DNA of 64,000 bases from Phycisphaerales bacterium PN19_bin_20 (GTDB taxonomy: Bacteria > Planctomycetota > Phycisphaerae > Phycisphaerales > UBA1924), in assembly GCA_021173225.1 (NCBI GenBank), contig JAJOLK010000017.1, positions 1 to 64,000 of the forward strand. Reading direction: 5' to 3'. Positions 24,383 through 34,400 of the stretch are shown here, one piece after another. Position numbers and translations under genes: made by a program. Position 1 is the first letter of the stretch; each line of letters starts with the position of its first letter. Below the pieces are notes generated by a model that made no database searches, was not told where the DNA came from, and worked only from the letters and a program-made list of their open reading frames with translations.

Positions 24383-25789
24383 TCAACCCACCTCGCGGTG
24401 TCCGTCAGAGCCCGCGAACGCCGGCTCAACAGGCGATGACGAAGCCTCACCCCGCGCCGTCGCGTCGGCATGACGCAGCACCGCCGCGTACCGCGCCACG
24501 CACGCGTCCACGGCGTACCGCGCCTCGAACAACGCACGGGCGTTGCCGCCCTGCGTCCGGCACGCCTGCTCGTCCGCCATCATCGCCCGCAGGCCACGCG
24601 CAAGGCCTTCAGCGTCACCGAGCGGGAACCAGTGCCCGACGTTCTGCCCCGAGACCAGCTCGCGCAGCTCGCTGCGCTCTTCGCTGAGCGCCACAATCGG
24701 CTTGCCCACCGCTAGCGACGAGTACAGCTTGCTCGGGAAGCTGATCCCCTCGATCCCCTTCGCGATCGTCACCAGAGATGCATCACAGCTGTTGAGCGAG
24801 TCGTTCAGACGCTCGAATGGCACGTATGGCAGCAGCACCGTGTTGGTCAGGTTCCGTTTGGCGATCTGCTCAGCCAGCCACGCCTTCCGACCGCCAGAGC
24901 CCACGAACACGAGCCGAAAGTTCTCACCCAGCAGCCGCTCGGCCGCGCCCAGCACCGTGTCAAACTCGTAGTACAGCCCGAGGTTGCCAGAGTACAGCAG
25001 CGTGAAGGGCTTGAGCAGCCCGTGCTCACGCGCAAACTCGCTCTGGCCCTTGGGCCGCGGGAACAGCAGGTGCCCGTCGGCCCAGTTGGGCACTACGTGC
25101 ACGCGTGAGGGCTCGATCCCGTACGTCTCGCAGACCAGCTTTTTGGCGGCTTGGCAGAGCACAATGGTCTGGTTCGCGCGCCGGTACGTCAGCTTGTTCA
25201 TCGCGTGCCAGAAGCGGTCGATCAGCCCGCCCTTGGCGATCGTCCCGACCCAGACCGCCATCTGCGGGTACGCGTCGTGCAGCAGCAGCACGTAGTTGTG
25301 CCGCCGCACAAGGCTCACCACCGCCCCAATGATCCCCAAGAACGGCGGGTTGGTCGTGTACATGTGCACGTCATGACGCTTCGCACGCACCATCATCCGT
25401 AGCTGCAAGGGCACGATGAACGTGAAAAAGTTCACCGCACGCCCCACGATCCAGTCCTTGCTCATCCGCGTCGTCCACGCACGACGCACCTCGACCCCGT
25501 CGCTGACCTCCCGGTACGGCGCGGCCTGCCAGGTCTCAGGCGGCCCGTAGCTCGGGCGGCTGGTAATCACCTTGACCCCGAACCCGCGCTTCACAAGGTC
25601 CACCGCTAGCTCGTGCAAAAGGTGACCCGTGCTCGCTACATCCGGCACGTAGTACTGGTTCAGGATTACGACCCGCGGCTCACGAACTGAACCTGAACGC
25701 GGCCGCACACGCGAACCCGCCGGACGCGCCGCCGCCGCTTCGGCTATGGCGACTGGCGGTGGCGGCTCGCTCTGGGGCATGGCTGGCAT
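24383..25789 (-). CDS. Glycosyltransferase family 4 (WcaI/WbuB-like)
   Basis: A 468-residue GT-B enzyme. The N-terminal domain opens, after a Pro/Ala-rich leader of about 38 residues, with 'PRVVILNQYYVPDVASTGHLLHELAVDLVKRGFGVKVITSRPSY', typical of the WcaI/WbuB branch that makes capsule, O-antigen or colanic acid. The C-terminal nucleotide-sugar domain has 'FTLLYSGNLGLYYEFDTVL', 'FVGSGGRK' and the 'IEGISFPSKLYSSLAVGKPIVA' segment with the E-x7-E-like acidic region. A stretch near residues 120-165 is hydrophobic and may be membrane-associated. It is divergent from the GT2 gene, with which it probably shares a polysaccharide pathway. The ATG is at 25787-25789; another ATG lies three codons in. 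Confidence 0.9.
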   Translation of the reverse strand: MPAMPQSEPPPPVAIAEAAAARPAGSRVRPRSGSVREPRVVILNQYYVPDVASTGHLLHELAVDLVKRGFGVKVITSRPSYGPPETWQAAPYREVSDGVEVRRAWTTRMSKDWIVGRAVNFFTFIVPLQLRMMVRAKRHDVHMYTTNPPFLGIIGAVVSLVRRHNYVLLLHDAYPQMAVWVGTIAKGGLIDRFWHAMNKLTYRRANQTIVLCQAAKKLVCETYGIEPSRVHVVPNWADGHLLFPRPKGQSEFAREHGLLKPFTLLYSGNLGLYYEFDTVLGAAERLLGENFRLVFVGSGGRKAWLAEQIAKRNLTNTVLLPYVPFERLNDSLNSCDASLVTIAKGIEGISFPSKLYSSLAVGKPIVALSEERSELRELVSGQNVGHWFPLGDAEGLARGLRAMMADEQACRTQGGNARALFEARYAVDACVARYAAVLRHADATARGEASSSPVEPAFAGSDGHREVG

Positions 25790-25876
25790 TCGGGCGTCAG
25801 TTTATATCGTTCGATCCCCCGGCGTTCTGTAGCCGATAGGTTCTGGAGCGGGCCAACCCCTCGCGCCCGCACCGCA

Positions 25877-26875
25877 TTGCAGGGTCTTGATCGGGTCGCA
25901 CCTCCCACCGCGCCCACCCCCGCGCCCACCCCCACCCCCACCACCGCACTTGAACCAAGACCCATGCCCGAGCCGCTCCCACCCATCACCGACCAGTACC
26001 AGGGCCCGCGCCCGCGCGTCTCGGTGGTCATCTTGACCCTCAATGAGCAGGTCAATATCGCCGCGTGCCTTGCCTCATGCCGATGGGCTGACGATGTCCA
26101 CGTGCTGGACTCTGGCAGCACCGACGACACCGTCACCACCGCCCGCGCGCTGGGCGCGAGCGTTTGGCACAACCGCTTCGACGGCTTCGGGCAGCAGCGC
26201 AACTGGGCCATCGACCACATCCCGCTCAAGCACGACTGGGTCTTCCATCTTGACGCCGACGAACGCTTCACCCTGCCGCTGGTCACCGAGATTGCCGCCC
26301 TGCTTGCGCCCGCCGACCCGCCACACGCCGGGTTCCTCTGCCCCAACCAGATGATCCTGCTCAACCGCTGGATCAAGCGCAGCAGCGGCTACCCCGCTTA
26401 CCAGGTCCGCCTCTTCCACAAGGGCCGCCTTCGCTTCGCAGACCACGGGCACGGCCAGCGCGAGAGCACCACCGGCACCCTCGGCACTCTCCGGCACCCC
26501 TACGTTCACCACAACTTCTCCAAGGGCCTCTCCGACTGGCTCACGCGCCACGAGCGCTACAGCACCAAAGAGGCCCAGCTCGCCTGGGAACAGCTCCACT
26601 CCGCCGCCGCACCCGCGCCGCTGATCTCCACGCTCCTGCGCGGCCGGGGCTTGGAGCGCCGCCGCGCTCTCAAACGCCTCTTCCAACGCGTTCCATGGCG
26701 AGGTTCGGTCCGCTTCTGGCACACACTTCTTATCCAGCGCGGCATCCTTGACGGCCACGCCGGCGTCCAGTACGCACGCCTCATGGCCATCTATGAAACC
26801 ATGATCGCCCTCAAACTCGCCGAGCTAAGGGCCGGCCACGACCGCGCCCACGCCCAGCAGGAGCCCGGCGCCTGA
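25877..26875 (+). CDS. Glycosyltransferase family 2 (WaaE/KdtX-like)
   Basis: An inverting GT-A enzyme. The core starts 'RVSVVILTLNEQVNIAACLASCRWADDVHVLDSGSTDDT', then 'HNRFDGFGQQRNWAID' and the metal-binding 'VFHLDADER', all typical of the lipopolysaccharide-core beta-glucosyltransferase group (WaaE/KdtX). The C-terminal helical part ends with an amphipathic segment. The 332-residue form starts at a TTG (25877) and has a Pro/Thr repeat leader; the ATG at 25964 gives 303 residues and may be the true start. It lies 26 bp before the next glycosyltransferase gene, so the two are probably co-transcribed. Confidence 0.88.
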   Translation: MQGLDRVAPPTAPTPAPTPTPTTALEPRPMPEPLPPITDQYQGPRPRVSVVILTLNEQVNIAACLASCRWADDVHVLDSGSTDDTVTTARALGASVWHNRFDGFGQQRNWAIDHIPLKHDWVFHLDADERFTLPLVTEIAALLAPADPPHAGFLCPNQMILLNRWIKRSSGYPAYQVRLFHKGRLRFADHGHGQRESTTGTLGTLRHPYVHHNFSKGLSDWLTRHERYSTKEAQLAWEQLHSAAAPAPLISTLLRGRGLERRRALKRLFQRVPWRGSVRFWHTLLIQRGILDGHAGVQYARLMAIYETMIALKLAELRAGHDRAHAQQEPGA

Positions 26876-26901
26876 GCGCTCACCCCACAACCACGCCCAT
26901 C

Positions 26902-28116
26902 GTGCACGTCATCAGCACGCTGGACCCGGCGCACGGCGGGCCGCCGGTGGTCGTGGCTCGCCTCGCCGCCGCACAAGCCGCCCTCGGCGCTCAGGTCCGG
27001 ATCCTTTACGTCGCCAAGCCCGCACTCACAGGCCCGCGCACGCACCCAACCACAGACGTTGACCCCCACGCCACCGCCCGCATCTCCATGATGCTCAGCG
27101 AGGTCCCCGGCGCCGACCGCGTCGCGGTTGAGGCCGTGCCCAGCGCCGGGCTCGCCGTGAGCTGGCTGGGCCTCTGCCCGCTGCGGTCACGCATCGATGA
27201 ACTGGCCCAGAGTGGCCACCTCGTCCACGTTCACGAGCTCTGGACGCACATTAGCCGCAACGCCTCCGCCGCCGCCATGGCCAATCGCGCACCGCTGGTC
27301 TTCACCGTGCACGGGATGCTGCACCCCTGGTCGCTGGCCCAGCGCGCGCTGCGAAAACGCGTCGCCCTCGCCGCCCACTTCCGCGCGGCACTTTCCCGCG
27401 CCGCGTTCATCCACGCCCTTAACGCCGACGAAGCTTCTCACCTGCACGCCATGCGCCTTGGCCAGCACGTCGAGGTCATCCCCAACGGCGTCTTCGCCCA
27501 GGAGTTCGCCCCGGGCACGCCCGGCCTCAACCACCCCGGCTCAGCCCGCGCCGCACTCGGCATCGGTGCTGCGCCCATGGCTCTCTTCCTCGGACGCTTG
27601 CACCACAAAAAGGGCCTCGACATCCTCGCCCGCGCGTGGGAACTCGCGGCACCCAAGCTCCCCACTGCCACGCTCGTGGTCGCCGGGCCAACTGACGCAA
27701 GCGATCCCGCGAGCGCTAGTTCGCAGCGCACGCTCGCGCTCGCCGAACGCGCCCGTGTCATCGGGCCCGTCTACGGACCACACAAGCTCGCCATGCTCGC
27801 CGACGCCGACTGCTTCATCCTTCCCTCGCGTCAAGAGGGCTTCAGCATGGCCATCCTCGAAGCCCTGGCCTGCGGCACCCCGGCGCTCATCAGCCCGCAG
27901 TGCTGCTTCTCCGAAGTCGGCCTGCGCCGCGCGGGCATCGTCACCGCCGACCTCTCACCAGAGGCGTTCGCCCGCGGCCTTGAAGCCCTGCTGACCGACC
28001 GCCCCGCCGCCCGCGCTATGGGCGCACGCGGCCGCGAGATGGTCCTGGCCGACTACACCTGGCCGACCATCGCTGCGCGGATGCTCGACGCCTATGCCAA
28101 GCACGCGGCTTCCTAA
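26902..28116 (+). CDS. Glycosyltransferase family 4
   Basis: A 404-residue GT-B retaining glycosyltransferase. The N-terminus 'MHVISTLDPAHGGPPVVVARLAAAQAALGAQVRILY' and the C-terminal 'LFLGRLHHKKGLDILARAWELA', 'LVVAGPTD' and 'FILPSRQEGFSMAILEALACGTPALISPQC' motifs (with the E-x7-E pair) are standard for family 4. The start is a GTG. It is the second gene of a likely two-gene unit with the GT2 upstream. Sugar and acceptor are unknown; a role in envelope polysaccharide is inferred from context. Confidence 0.9.
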   Translation: MHVISTLDPAHGGPPVVVARLAAAQAALGAQVRILYVAKPALTGPRTHPTTDVDPHATARISMMLSEVPGADRVAVEAVPSAGLAVSWLGLCPLRSRIDELAQSGHLVHVHELWTHISRNASAAAMANRAPLVFTVHGMLHPWSLAQRALRKRVALAAHFRAALSRAAFIHALNADEASHLHAMRLGQHVEVIPNGVFAQEFAPGTPGLNHPGSARAALGIGAAPMALFLGRLHHKKGLDILARAWELAAPKLPTATLVVAGPTDASDPASASSQRTLALAERARVIGPVYGPHKLAMLADADCFILPSRQEGFSMAILEALACGTPALISPQCCFSEVGLRRAGIVTADLSPEAFARGLEALLTDRPAARAMGARGREMVLADYTWPTIAARMLDAYAKHAAS

Positions 28117-28348
28117 CTGCTCCGCAAATGCGCGCGTGGGGCAGGATTTCCTCCGCCCCTTTGATTGGCGGCGGCTCGTTTCCCTCATCGCTGCCTTCCC
28201 TCCGCTCGCATCTCTTCTATCTACTTCGTGACCTTCGCACCCTTTGAGTTCACTCGCGCCTTCTCTCCGCGCATCTGCGCACCTCCCGCGGCCTCCGCGC
28301 TCCTGCCCTCTGCTTCAACTGATTCACACAGCAGCGCACAGCACACCC

Positions 28349-30178
28349 TCACGCCCGCACGCCAACCATCTCTTCAAGCAACCCCGCAAAGCCCTCGGCA
28401 AACTTCGGCCCGTCGCAGACCGGCCCGCCCAAAAACCTCTCGCGCACACGCGCGTGCAGCGCCGTTAGGCCCGCACGATCACCAGCTAGCGCCGCCGCCT
28501 TCGCCACCAGCGCCTCCTCGCTCGCGCACACCAGCTCACCCAGCCCGCTGTGCGTCAAGATCGACGCGCTTACCCGCGCCGCGTGCACAGGCCCCAGCAT
28601 CGCCAGCACCGGCGTGCCCATTGCCAGCGCGTCGCACGTGCTGGTTGTCCCGTTGTAAGGCGTCGGGTCCAGCCCGATATCAACCTCGTGATAACTGTCC
28701 AAATGCCCCGCGAACCCCGCGTCATACGGGCGGATCGTCACGCGATCAACATCAAGCCCAAGCCCGCGCCAACGCTCCAGCACAAACCGCCGCGTCGCCG
28801 CGTCGTCCAGCGTTGATGACTTGACCACCAGCCGCGCGCCCGGCACCGCCGCCAGCACCCGCGCCCAGAGCCGCACCGTCTGCTCGCTGAGCTTCTGGAT
28901 CACGCTGAAGCACCCGAACGTCACCGGACGCGACGCGTCACGCGCCCGCGCCACCGGCAGATCATCCGGCGGCTGATAGCACAAGAAACACCCCGGCGTG
29001 CGCGCCAGCCGCTCCACGCTCAGGCGCTCAAGCTCGGGTGGGTCGGTGATCGCATCGACCACCCGCCGGTCAATGAACCCGCAGCCAGACGTGTTGGGAT
29101 AGCCCAGGTACGTCACTTGCACCGGCGCAGGCCGCGAGCGCAGCGCAAGCAGCCCACGCACGCCCATCAGCCCGCCGAGGTCGATCGCCACATCGCACCG
29201 CTGCGCACGCACAAACGCCGCCGCATCATCGGGCGTGTGCTGCGCGCCGCCCAGGTTGCGGTACGCGGCAAACCGCGGCCTCAGCCGCGCCGTGTAATCA
29301 TCCTCTGTTGGCGAGAGCATCACGCCCACCAGCTCTACACGCTTTGCATCAAGGTGCCGCGCGAGGGGCTCAAAGAACCGCACCACGCTGTGACGGCGAA
29401 AGTCCGCCGAGAGCACCGCCACACGCACCGGGCCCGCACCACGTGCGCTACGCACACCGGCCACCATGACCTCCGCCGCCCTCGGCTCGCTCGCCGTCAC
29501 TGGCGCCACCGGCACCGAGGCGAGCACCTGCCCAACCGCCTTGTGCATCTGCAACACCTGCAGCGGCGTGACCCACCCCGCTGCCAACGGGGACGTCCCG
29601 TCCGCCGCCACACTCGCGTAGTTCGCCAGCGTCGCCTGATACTCGCTGAGCTTGATGTTCGTGCTCGCGCCAGAGAGCCGCAGCGACCGCAGCCGCGCCA
29701 GCGCCGCCTCGGGCATCGCCAGGTCCATCTCACACGCCGCCAGCCGCTCGACCAGCTCCTCATCGCCCGCGTTTCGCCCAAGCCCCAGCGCCGCCGCGTC
29801 GCGCGCCTCGGCCACGCGCCCCATCAGCAGCAGCGCCGCAACCTTGGTCACAAACGCCCGCTGAAAGCCCGGCTGCAACGCCAGCGCCCGCTCCGCCTGC
29901 GCCAGCCCCTCCGCATAACGCCCCAGATTGCTCAGCAGCCCGCCAAGGTCCGCCAGCACCCCAGGATTCTCAGGCGCCAGCTCCGCGGCCCGCTGCGCAT
30001 AAAACAGCGCGGCGCCCTGCTGCCCAAGCTCGCAAAGCACAAAGCCCATCAGGTCGTTGGCGTGCGCACTGCGCGCATCGCTGGCCAGCGCGCGCGTCAG
30101 CGTCTGCCGCGCCGCGCCAAACTGCCGGGCCTCGACCTGCTGCTGGGCCTGCGCGAGCAACCGTGTCACGTCAGCCAT
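28349..30178 (-). CDS. TPR plus GT41 (O-GlcNAc transferase/SPINDLY-like) protein
   Basis: A 609-residue protein with an N-terminal TPR array (residues about 1-175, for example 'QQQVEARQFGAARQTLTRAL', 'ALFYAQRAAELAPENPGVLADLG') and a C-terminal GT41 catalytic region. Signature segments are 'VRVAVLSADFRRHSV', 'PAPVQVTYLGYPNTSGCGFIDRRVVDAITDP', 'FGCFSVIQKLSEQTVRLWARVL' and 'VDIGLDPTPYNGTTSTCDALAMGTPVL'. GT41 enzymes transfer GlcNAc or fucose to Ser/Thr of proteins, or act on HMW-type adhesins. The ATG (30176-30178) lies inside the end of dxr (8-nt overlap), so expression is coupled to the rne-dxr unit. A longer in-frame start would add a Cys-rich, family-unlike extension. Substrate proteins are unknown. 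Confidence 0.92.
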   Translation of the reverse strand: MADVTRLLAQAQQQVEARQFGAARQTLTRALASDARSAHANDLMGFVLCELGQQGAALFYAQRAAELAPENPGVLADLGGLLSNLGRYAEGLAQAERALALQPGFQRAFVTKVAALLLMGRVAEARDAAALGLGRNAGDEELVERLAACEMDLAMPEAALARLRSLRLSGASTNIKLSEYQATLANYASVAADGTSPLAAGWVTPLQVLQMHKAVGQVLASVPVAPVTASEPRAAEVMVAGVRSARGAGPVRVAVLSADFRRHSVVRFFEPLARHLDAKRVELVGVMLSPTEDDYTARLRPRFAAYRNLGGAQHTPDDAAAFVRAQRCDVAIDLGGLMGVRGLLALRSRPAPVQVTYLGYPNTSGCGFIDRRVVDAITDPPELERLSVERLARTPGCFLCYQPPDDLPVARARDASRPVTFGCFSVIQKLSEQTVRLWARVLAAVPGARLVVKSSTLDDAATRRFVLERWRGLGLDVDRVTIRPYDAGFAGHLDSYHEVDIGLDPTPYNGTTSTCDALAMGTPVLAMLGPVHAARVSASILTHSGLGELVCASEEALVAKAAALAGDRAGLTALHARVRERFLGGPVCDGPKFAEGFAGLLEEMVGVRA

Positions 30179-31436
30179 GTGTCGCTCCACGCCCGTCAAC
30201 GGGCACACCCGCCAGCTCAAGCACCGCGCGCCGCGCCGCCGCGTCCGCACAAAGCACATCCTCGAGCGACCGCAGCTCCACCGGCGCCACCGCGTCCATC
30301 GCGCCGCGCGCTAGCTCCGCCAGCTTGCCGAACGGCACCCGCGCGTCGCCCGCCAAGTACAGCTCCGCCGCCTGCTCGCTGGCCGCGTTGAACACCGCGC
30401 CCGCCGTCCCACCCGCCACAATCGCACGCCGCGCGAGCGCCAGGGGCTCAAACCGCGCCTCGTCAGCCTCAAAGAACTCGAGCGCCGCCCCGCGCGCCAG
30501 CCCCAGCCGCGCCTGCCGCTCTTGCGCCGGCGCGTGCCCCGGCCAGCTCAGCGCAAACTGAATCGGCACCCGCATGTCCGGCGCGCCAAGCTGCGCCAGC
30601 ACAGACCCGTCGCGCAGCTCAACCATCGAGTGCACGACCGACTGCGGATGGATCAACACGCCAAGTCGATCCTCCGAAACGCCGAACAACCAATGCGCCT
30701 CGATCACCTCCAGCGCCTTGTTCGTCAGCGTCGCGCTGTCCAGCGTCACCTTCCGCCCCATCGTCCACGTCGGGTGCCGCAGCGCCTCCGCGGGCGGCGC
30801 GTGGTACACCTCAGCAAGGCTCCGCGACCGAAACGGACCGCCAGAGGCCGTCAGCACCAGCCGTGAGACCTGCTCGCCCAGCACCAGCGGCGGCGTAAGC
30901 CCCTCACCACCACCCAGCCCCAGCAGGCACTGCCAGATCGCGCTGTGCTCACTATCCACAGGCAGCAGCGCCGCGCCGCTTTTGAGCGCCAGCGGCACAA
31001 TCAAGCCGCCCGCCGCCACCAAAGATTCCTTGTTCGCCAGCGCCACCGCGCGCCCTAGCCGCACCGCCGCCAGCGTTGCCTCAAGCCCCGCCACGCCCGC
31101 GATCGCCGCGACCACCACGTCGCACTCAACCTGCTCTACCAGCGCCCGTGCCGCGCCGGGCCCGGTAAACGTACAGCCGCCGGGCGTGCCAACCTCGTCC
31201 GCCAGCGCGGTCACCACAGGCGTGCCAGCCCGCGCCAGCGCCTGGGCCTGGTGCGCCAGCAACCTCGCGCCGCGCCCCGCCGCCAGCCCGACTACGCGCA
31301 GCGAAGCCTCGCGCCCCGCACCCCGCTCCAGCGCGCACAAGTGCTCGATCACCTCGAGGGTTTGCGTGCCAATCGAACCCGTGCTGCCCAGCACGATCAC
31401 GCGGCGCGCAGGCTGTGTCGCGTCACGCGGAGCCAT
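30171..31436 (-). CDS. dxr: 1-deoxy-D-xylulose 5-phosphate reductoisomerase
   Basis: Converts DXP to 2-C-methyl-D-erythritol 4-phosphate with NADPH, the committed step of the MEP isoprenoid pathway. The 421-residue product has the NADPH motif 'VLGSTGSIGTQTLEVI', 'ALANKESLVAAGG', the metal/substrate residues in 'PVDSEHSAIWQCL', 'TASGGPFR', 'HPTWTMGRKVTLDSATLTNKALEVIEAHWLF' and 'HPQSVVHSMVEL'. Length is normal with small Gly/Ala expansions. The ATG (31434-31436) overlaps the stop of the RNase E/G gene (TGATG), and the 3' end overlaps the GT41 gene by 8 nt. A GTG one codon upstream is also possible. Confidence 0.96.
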   Translation of the reverse strand: MAPRDATQPARRVIVLGSTGSIGTQTLEVIEHLCALERGAGREASLRVVGLAAGRGARLLAHQAQALARAGTPVVTALADEVGTPGGCTFTGPGAARALVEQVECDVVVAAIAGVAGLEATLAAVRLGRAVALANKESLVAAGGLIVPLALKSGAALLPVDSEHSAIWQCLLGLGGGEGLTPPLVLGEQVSRLVLTASGGPFRSRSLAEVYHAPPAEALRHPTWTMGRKVTLDSATLTNKALEVIEAHWLFGVSEDRLGVLIHPQSVVHSMVELRDGSVLAQLGAPDMRVPIQFALSWPGHAPAQERQARLGLARGAALEFFEADEARFEPLALARRAIVAGGTAGAVFNAASEQAAELYLAGDARVPFGKLAELARGAMDAVAPVELRSLEDVLCADAAARRAVLELAGVPVDGRGATHG

Positions 31437-34400
31437 CACTCGTCACGCTTGATGCTGCCGGCCTGCCCAGGCTTGAGCTTGCGGACGCTCGAGCCGTACA
31501 ACGTCCGGATCGCCGGCTTCGCTGGCACGCCGCCCGCACCACCACCTGGCACACCACCGCTCGGCGCACGCTGGCCCCCGCCCTGTGGTGCGCCCTGTGA
31601 TGCGCCCTGTGATGCGCCCTGTGATGCGCCCTGTGATGCGCCCTGTGACGCGCCCTGTGGCGCGCCCTGTGGCGGCATCGACGCCGCCCGAGACTTAGGC
31701 TCGGTCTGCGAGCCGCTCGGCGGACGCCCACCACCGCGGTCGTTCTGCCCACGTTGATCACGCGGCCCGTCACGCGGCCCATCACGACGACCGCGACCAC
31801 CGCCTCCACCACCACCACCACTCTGCTGACCGCCACTCTGCTGACCCGCATTACCCCCCGTGGGCCCACCCGTGGCCCCACCTTGATCGCTACTTGAACC
31901 ACTCGGCGCGCCCTGCTCAGCGCCCTGCGACCCACCATTGCCACCACCATTGCCACTACCACTTCCACCACCGCCGCCCTCACCGCCGCCACGCCCGCCG
32001 CGACGACGACGACGGCGACGACGCTTGCGCCCGCCACCCTCGCCGCCCTCACCACCGGGCCCACCGGCCTGACCCTCACCACCCTCGGGGCCCCCATCCG
32101 GACCATCATCATCTGGTCCGTCATCGAGGCCGTCGGCTCCTTCAGCACCGCCCGCCGCTGCGCCGCTTGCGCCGCCGCCCATCGACGGCCCGCCCTCATT
32201 GATTCCCGGCCCGCTGGTGCCCGGCGGCCCGCCCTCATTGATTCCCGGCGCACCAAGTGCGTTCGCCGCGCTCTGCTCGCGCCGATGCCCACCACCACTT
32301 GCGCCACCACCACTTGCGCCACTACCACCACCGCCGCGCCCACCGCGACCACCACCACCACCACCGCTATGGCCACGACGGCTCGGCGCCTGGCTCAGGT
32401 CAGGCGTCGGCCGCGCAAACCACAAGCGAACCTGCGCCTCAAGCTCGGCGCTCATCACCGCATTCTCATCGCTCACTTGCTCATCGGGCACGCCCTCATC
32501 AACACACCGACCGATGACCTCCTGCACGCGCACGCGCAGTAGCCGCGACAGACGCCCGACGCTCATCGGCAGCGTCGGGTCAAGGTCCGCCGCCGTCGGC
32601 TCGGGCACGTTCAACTCAGGCACGCCCGGCACCGGCTCGTCGTTGTCATCCATCGGGCCAGTGCCACCGCCGCCACCCTGCGCCGGCGCACCTTCTTCAC
32701 GCCCGCGCCCGCGACCACGGCGACGACGCCGACGACGACGCCCGCCCTCGCCGCCATCACCGTCACCGCCGGGCCCGCCCTCACCAGCAGAGCCAGCACC
32801 AGACGGACCAGTACCAGACGGACCAGTACCAGATGCGCCAGCACCGGCCTGGCCAGCCGCTTGCCCGCGCGCCGCGCCCTGCGCACCCCCTTCAGCCTGC
32901 GCACCCGAACGCGCCTCAGGCCGTGGCTCAGGCCGTGACTCGGGCCGTGATTCGGGCCTGGCCGGGGGCTTCGCCGCCGGACGCTCCGGCTCATCACGAC
33001 CGCCGCGACCACGACGCCGCTTCTTCTTCCGCGTCACACTCGAGAGCGAGAAGTTGTCCCCGCCCGCGGTGTCCGTCGAGGGGTCCGCCTCCATCAGGTG
33101 CGGCTCGTCCTCGCCCGCGCCCGTTTCCAGCGGGTCCTCGTCCACCATCACCGGCGTCTCGTCCAGCTCGTCGTCGCCCATCGTCTCCGCGTCGCGGTCA
33201 GGATCAACCCACTCGCGCAGTGTCTCATCGCTCGGGCGCGGGCGCGGCAAGCGGTCAATCTCAAGGTCGTTGCCCTGCGCGTCGTACGCGTAGAAGGTCA
33301 CACGGTCTAGCGGCGTCGCGTCAGACAGCCGAATCGCCAGCTGCTTCCCGCTCGAACGCTCAAGCCGGTTGATGTGCGCTCGACGCGAGCTCAGCAGCTC
33401 GCCGGCAATCCGCGGGTGCACCACCATCTCCGCCTTCGCCACCCGCGCCTGGTCCAGCAGCGCCGCCAGTTCGCGCAGCGCGTCGGCCGCCACAGAGTCA
33501 GGGCGCTGAACCATCCCGCGCCCCCGGCACGTCGGGCAGTCGTGGAAGTGGATGCTCTCGTGGCTCCCACGCATCCGCTGACGCGTCAGCTCCAGCACCC
33601 CAAAGTCGCTGATCGGCAGCACCGTGCTCCGCGCACGGTCGCTCTCCAAAATGTCGTTGAACTTCTGCTCGATCTCGCGCCGGTGCTTCGCCGAACGCAT
33701 GTCGATCAGGTCGTTGATCACAATCCCGCCAAGGTCACGCAGCCGAAGCTGACGGCAGATCTCGTCGACCGCCTCCATGTTCGTCTGGTACGCGTTCTCC
33801 TCGCTGTCGCCCGCGCTGCGGCTCTTCCCGCTGTTCACGTCGATCGCCACCAGCGCCTCGGTCTCGTCGATAACCAGACGCCCGCCGCTGGGCAGGTTCA
33901 CCTCGCGCGCGTACATCGTCTTGATCTGCTCCTCCACGCTCAGCGCGTGGAAGACCGGCGTCTGACCCTTAAAGTGCAGCAGACGCGTCGACGCACGCGG
34001 CGAGAACACACGCATAAACCTCGCCGCACGCTTGAGCCCAGCCTCGCTGTCGATCACCACCTCGTCGGTGTCCGCCGTCAGCATGTCTCGCAGCGCACGC
34101 AGCAGCAGGTCGCTCTCGGCGTACAGCAGCCGGGGCTTGGTGCTGCCCTTGCGACGACGCTCCATGTCCTTCTGCAGACGCATCAGGTACGCAAGGTCAC
34201 GCTTCAGCTCAGTCTTGTTCCGCTCAAGACCCGCCGTCCGCAAGATGAACCCGAACCCCTCCGGCAGGTCCAACTGGTCAAGGATCGCCACCATCCGCTT
34301 GCGAAGATCCTCGTCCTCCACCTTCCGCGAAACGCCCACGCGGTCCATCTGCGGCATCATCACCAGGTAACGCCCAGGGATGCTCAAGTAGCTCGTGACG

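Noticed and set aside
31580-31675. Possible CRISPR array
   Set aside because: Units are 12 nt with no spacers and lie in frame inside the RNase E/G gene; no cas genes are present.
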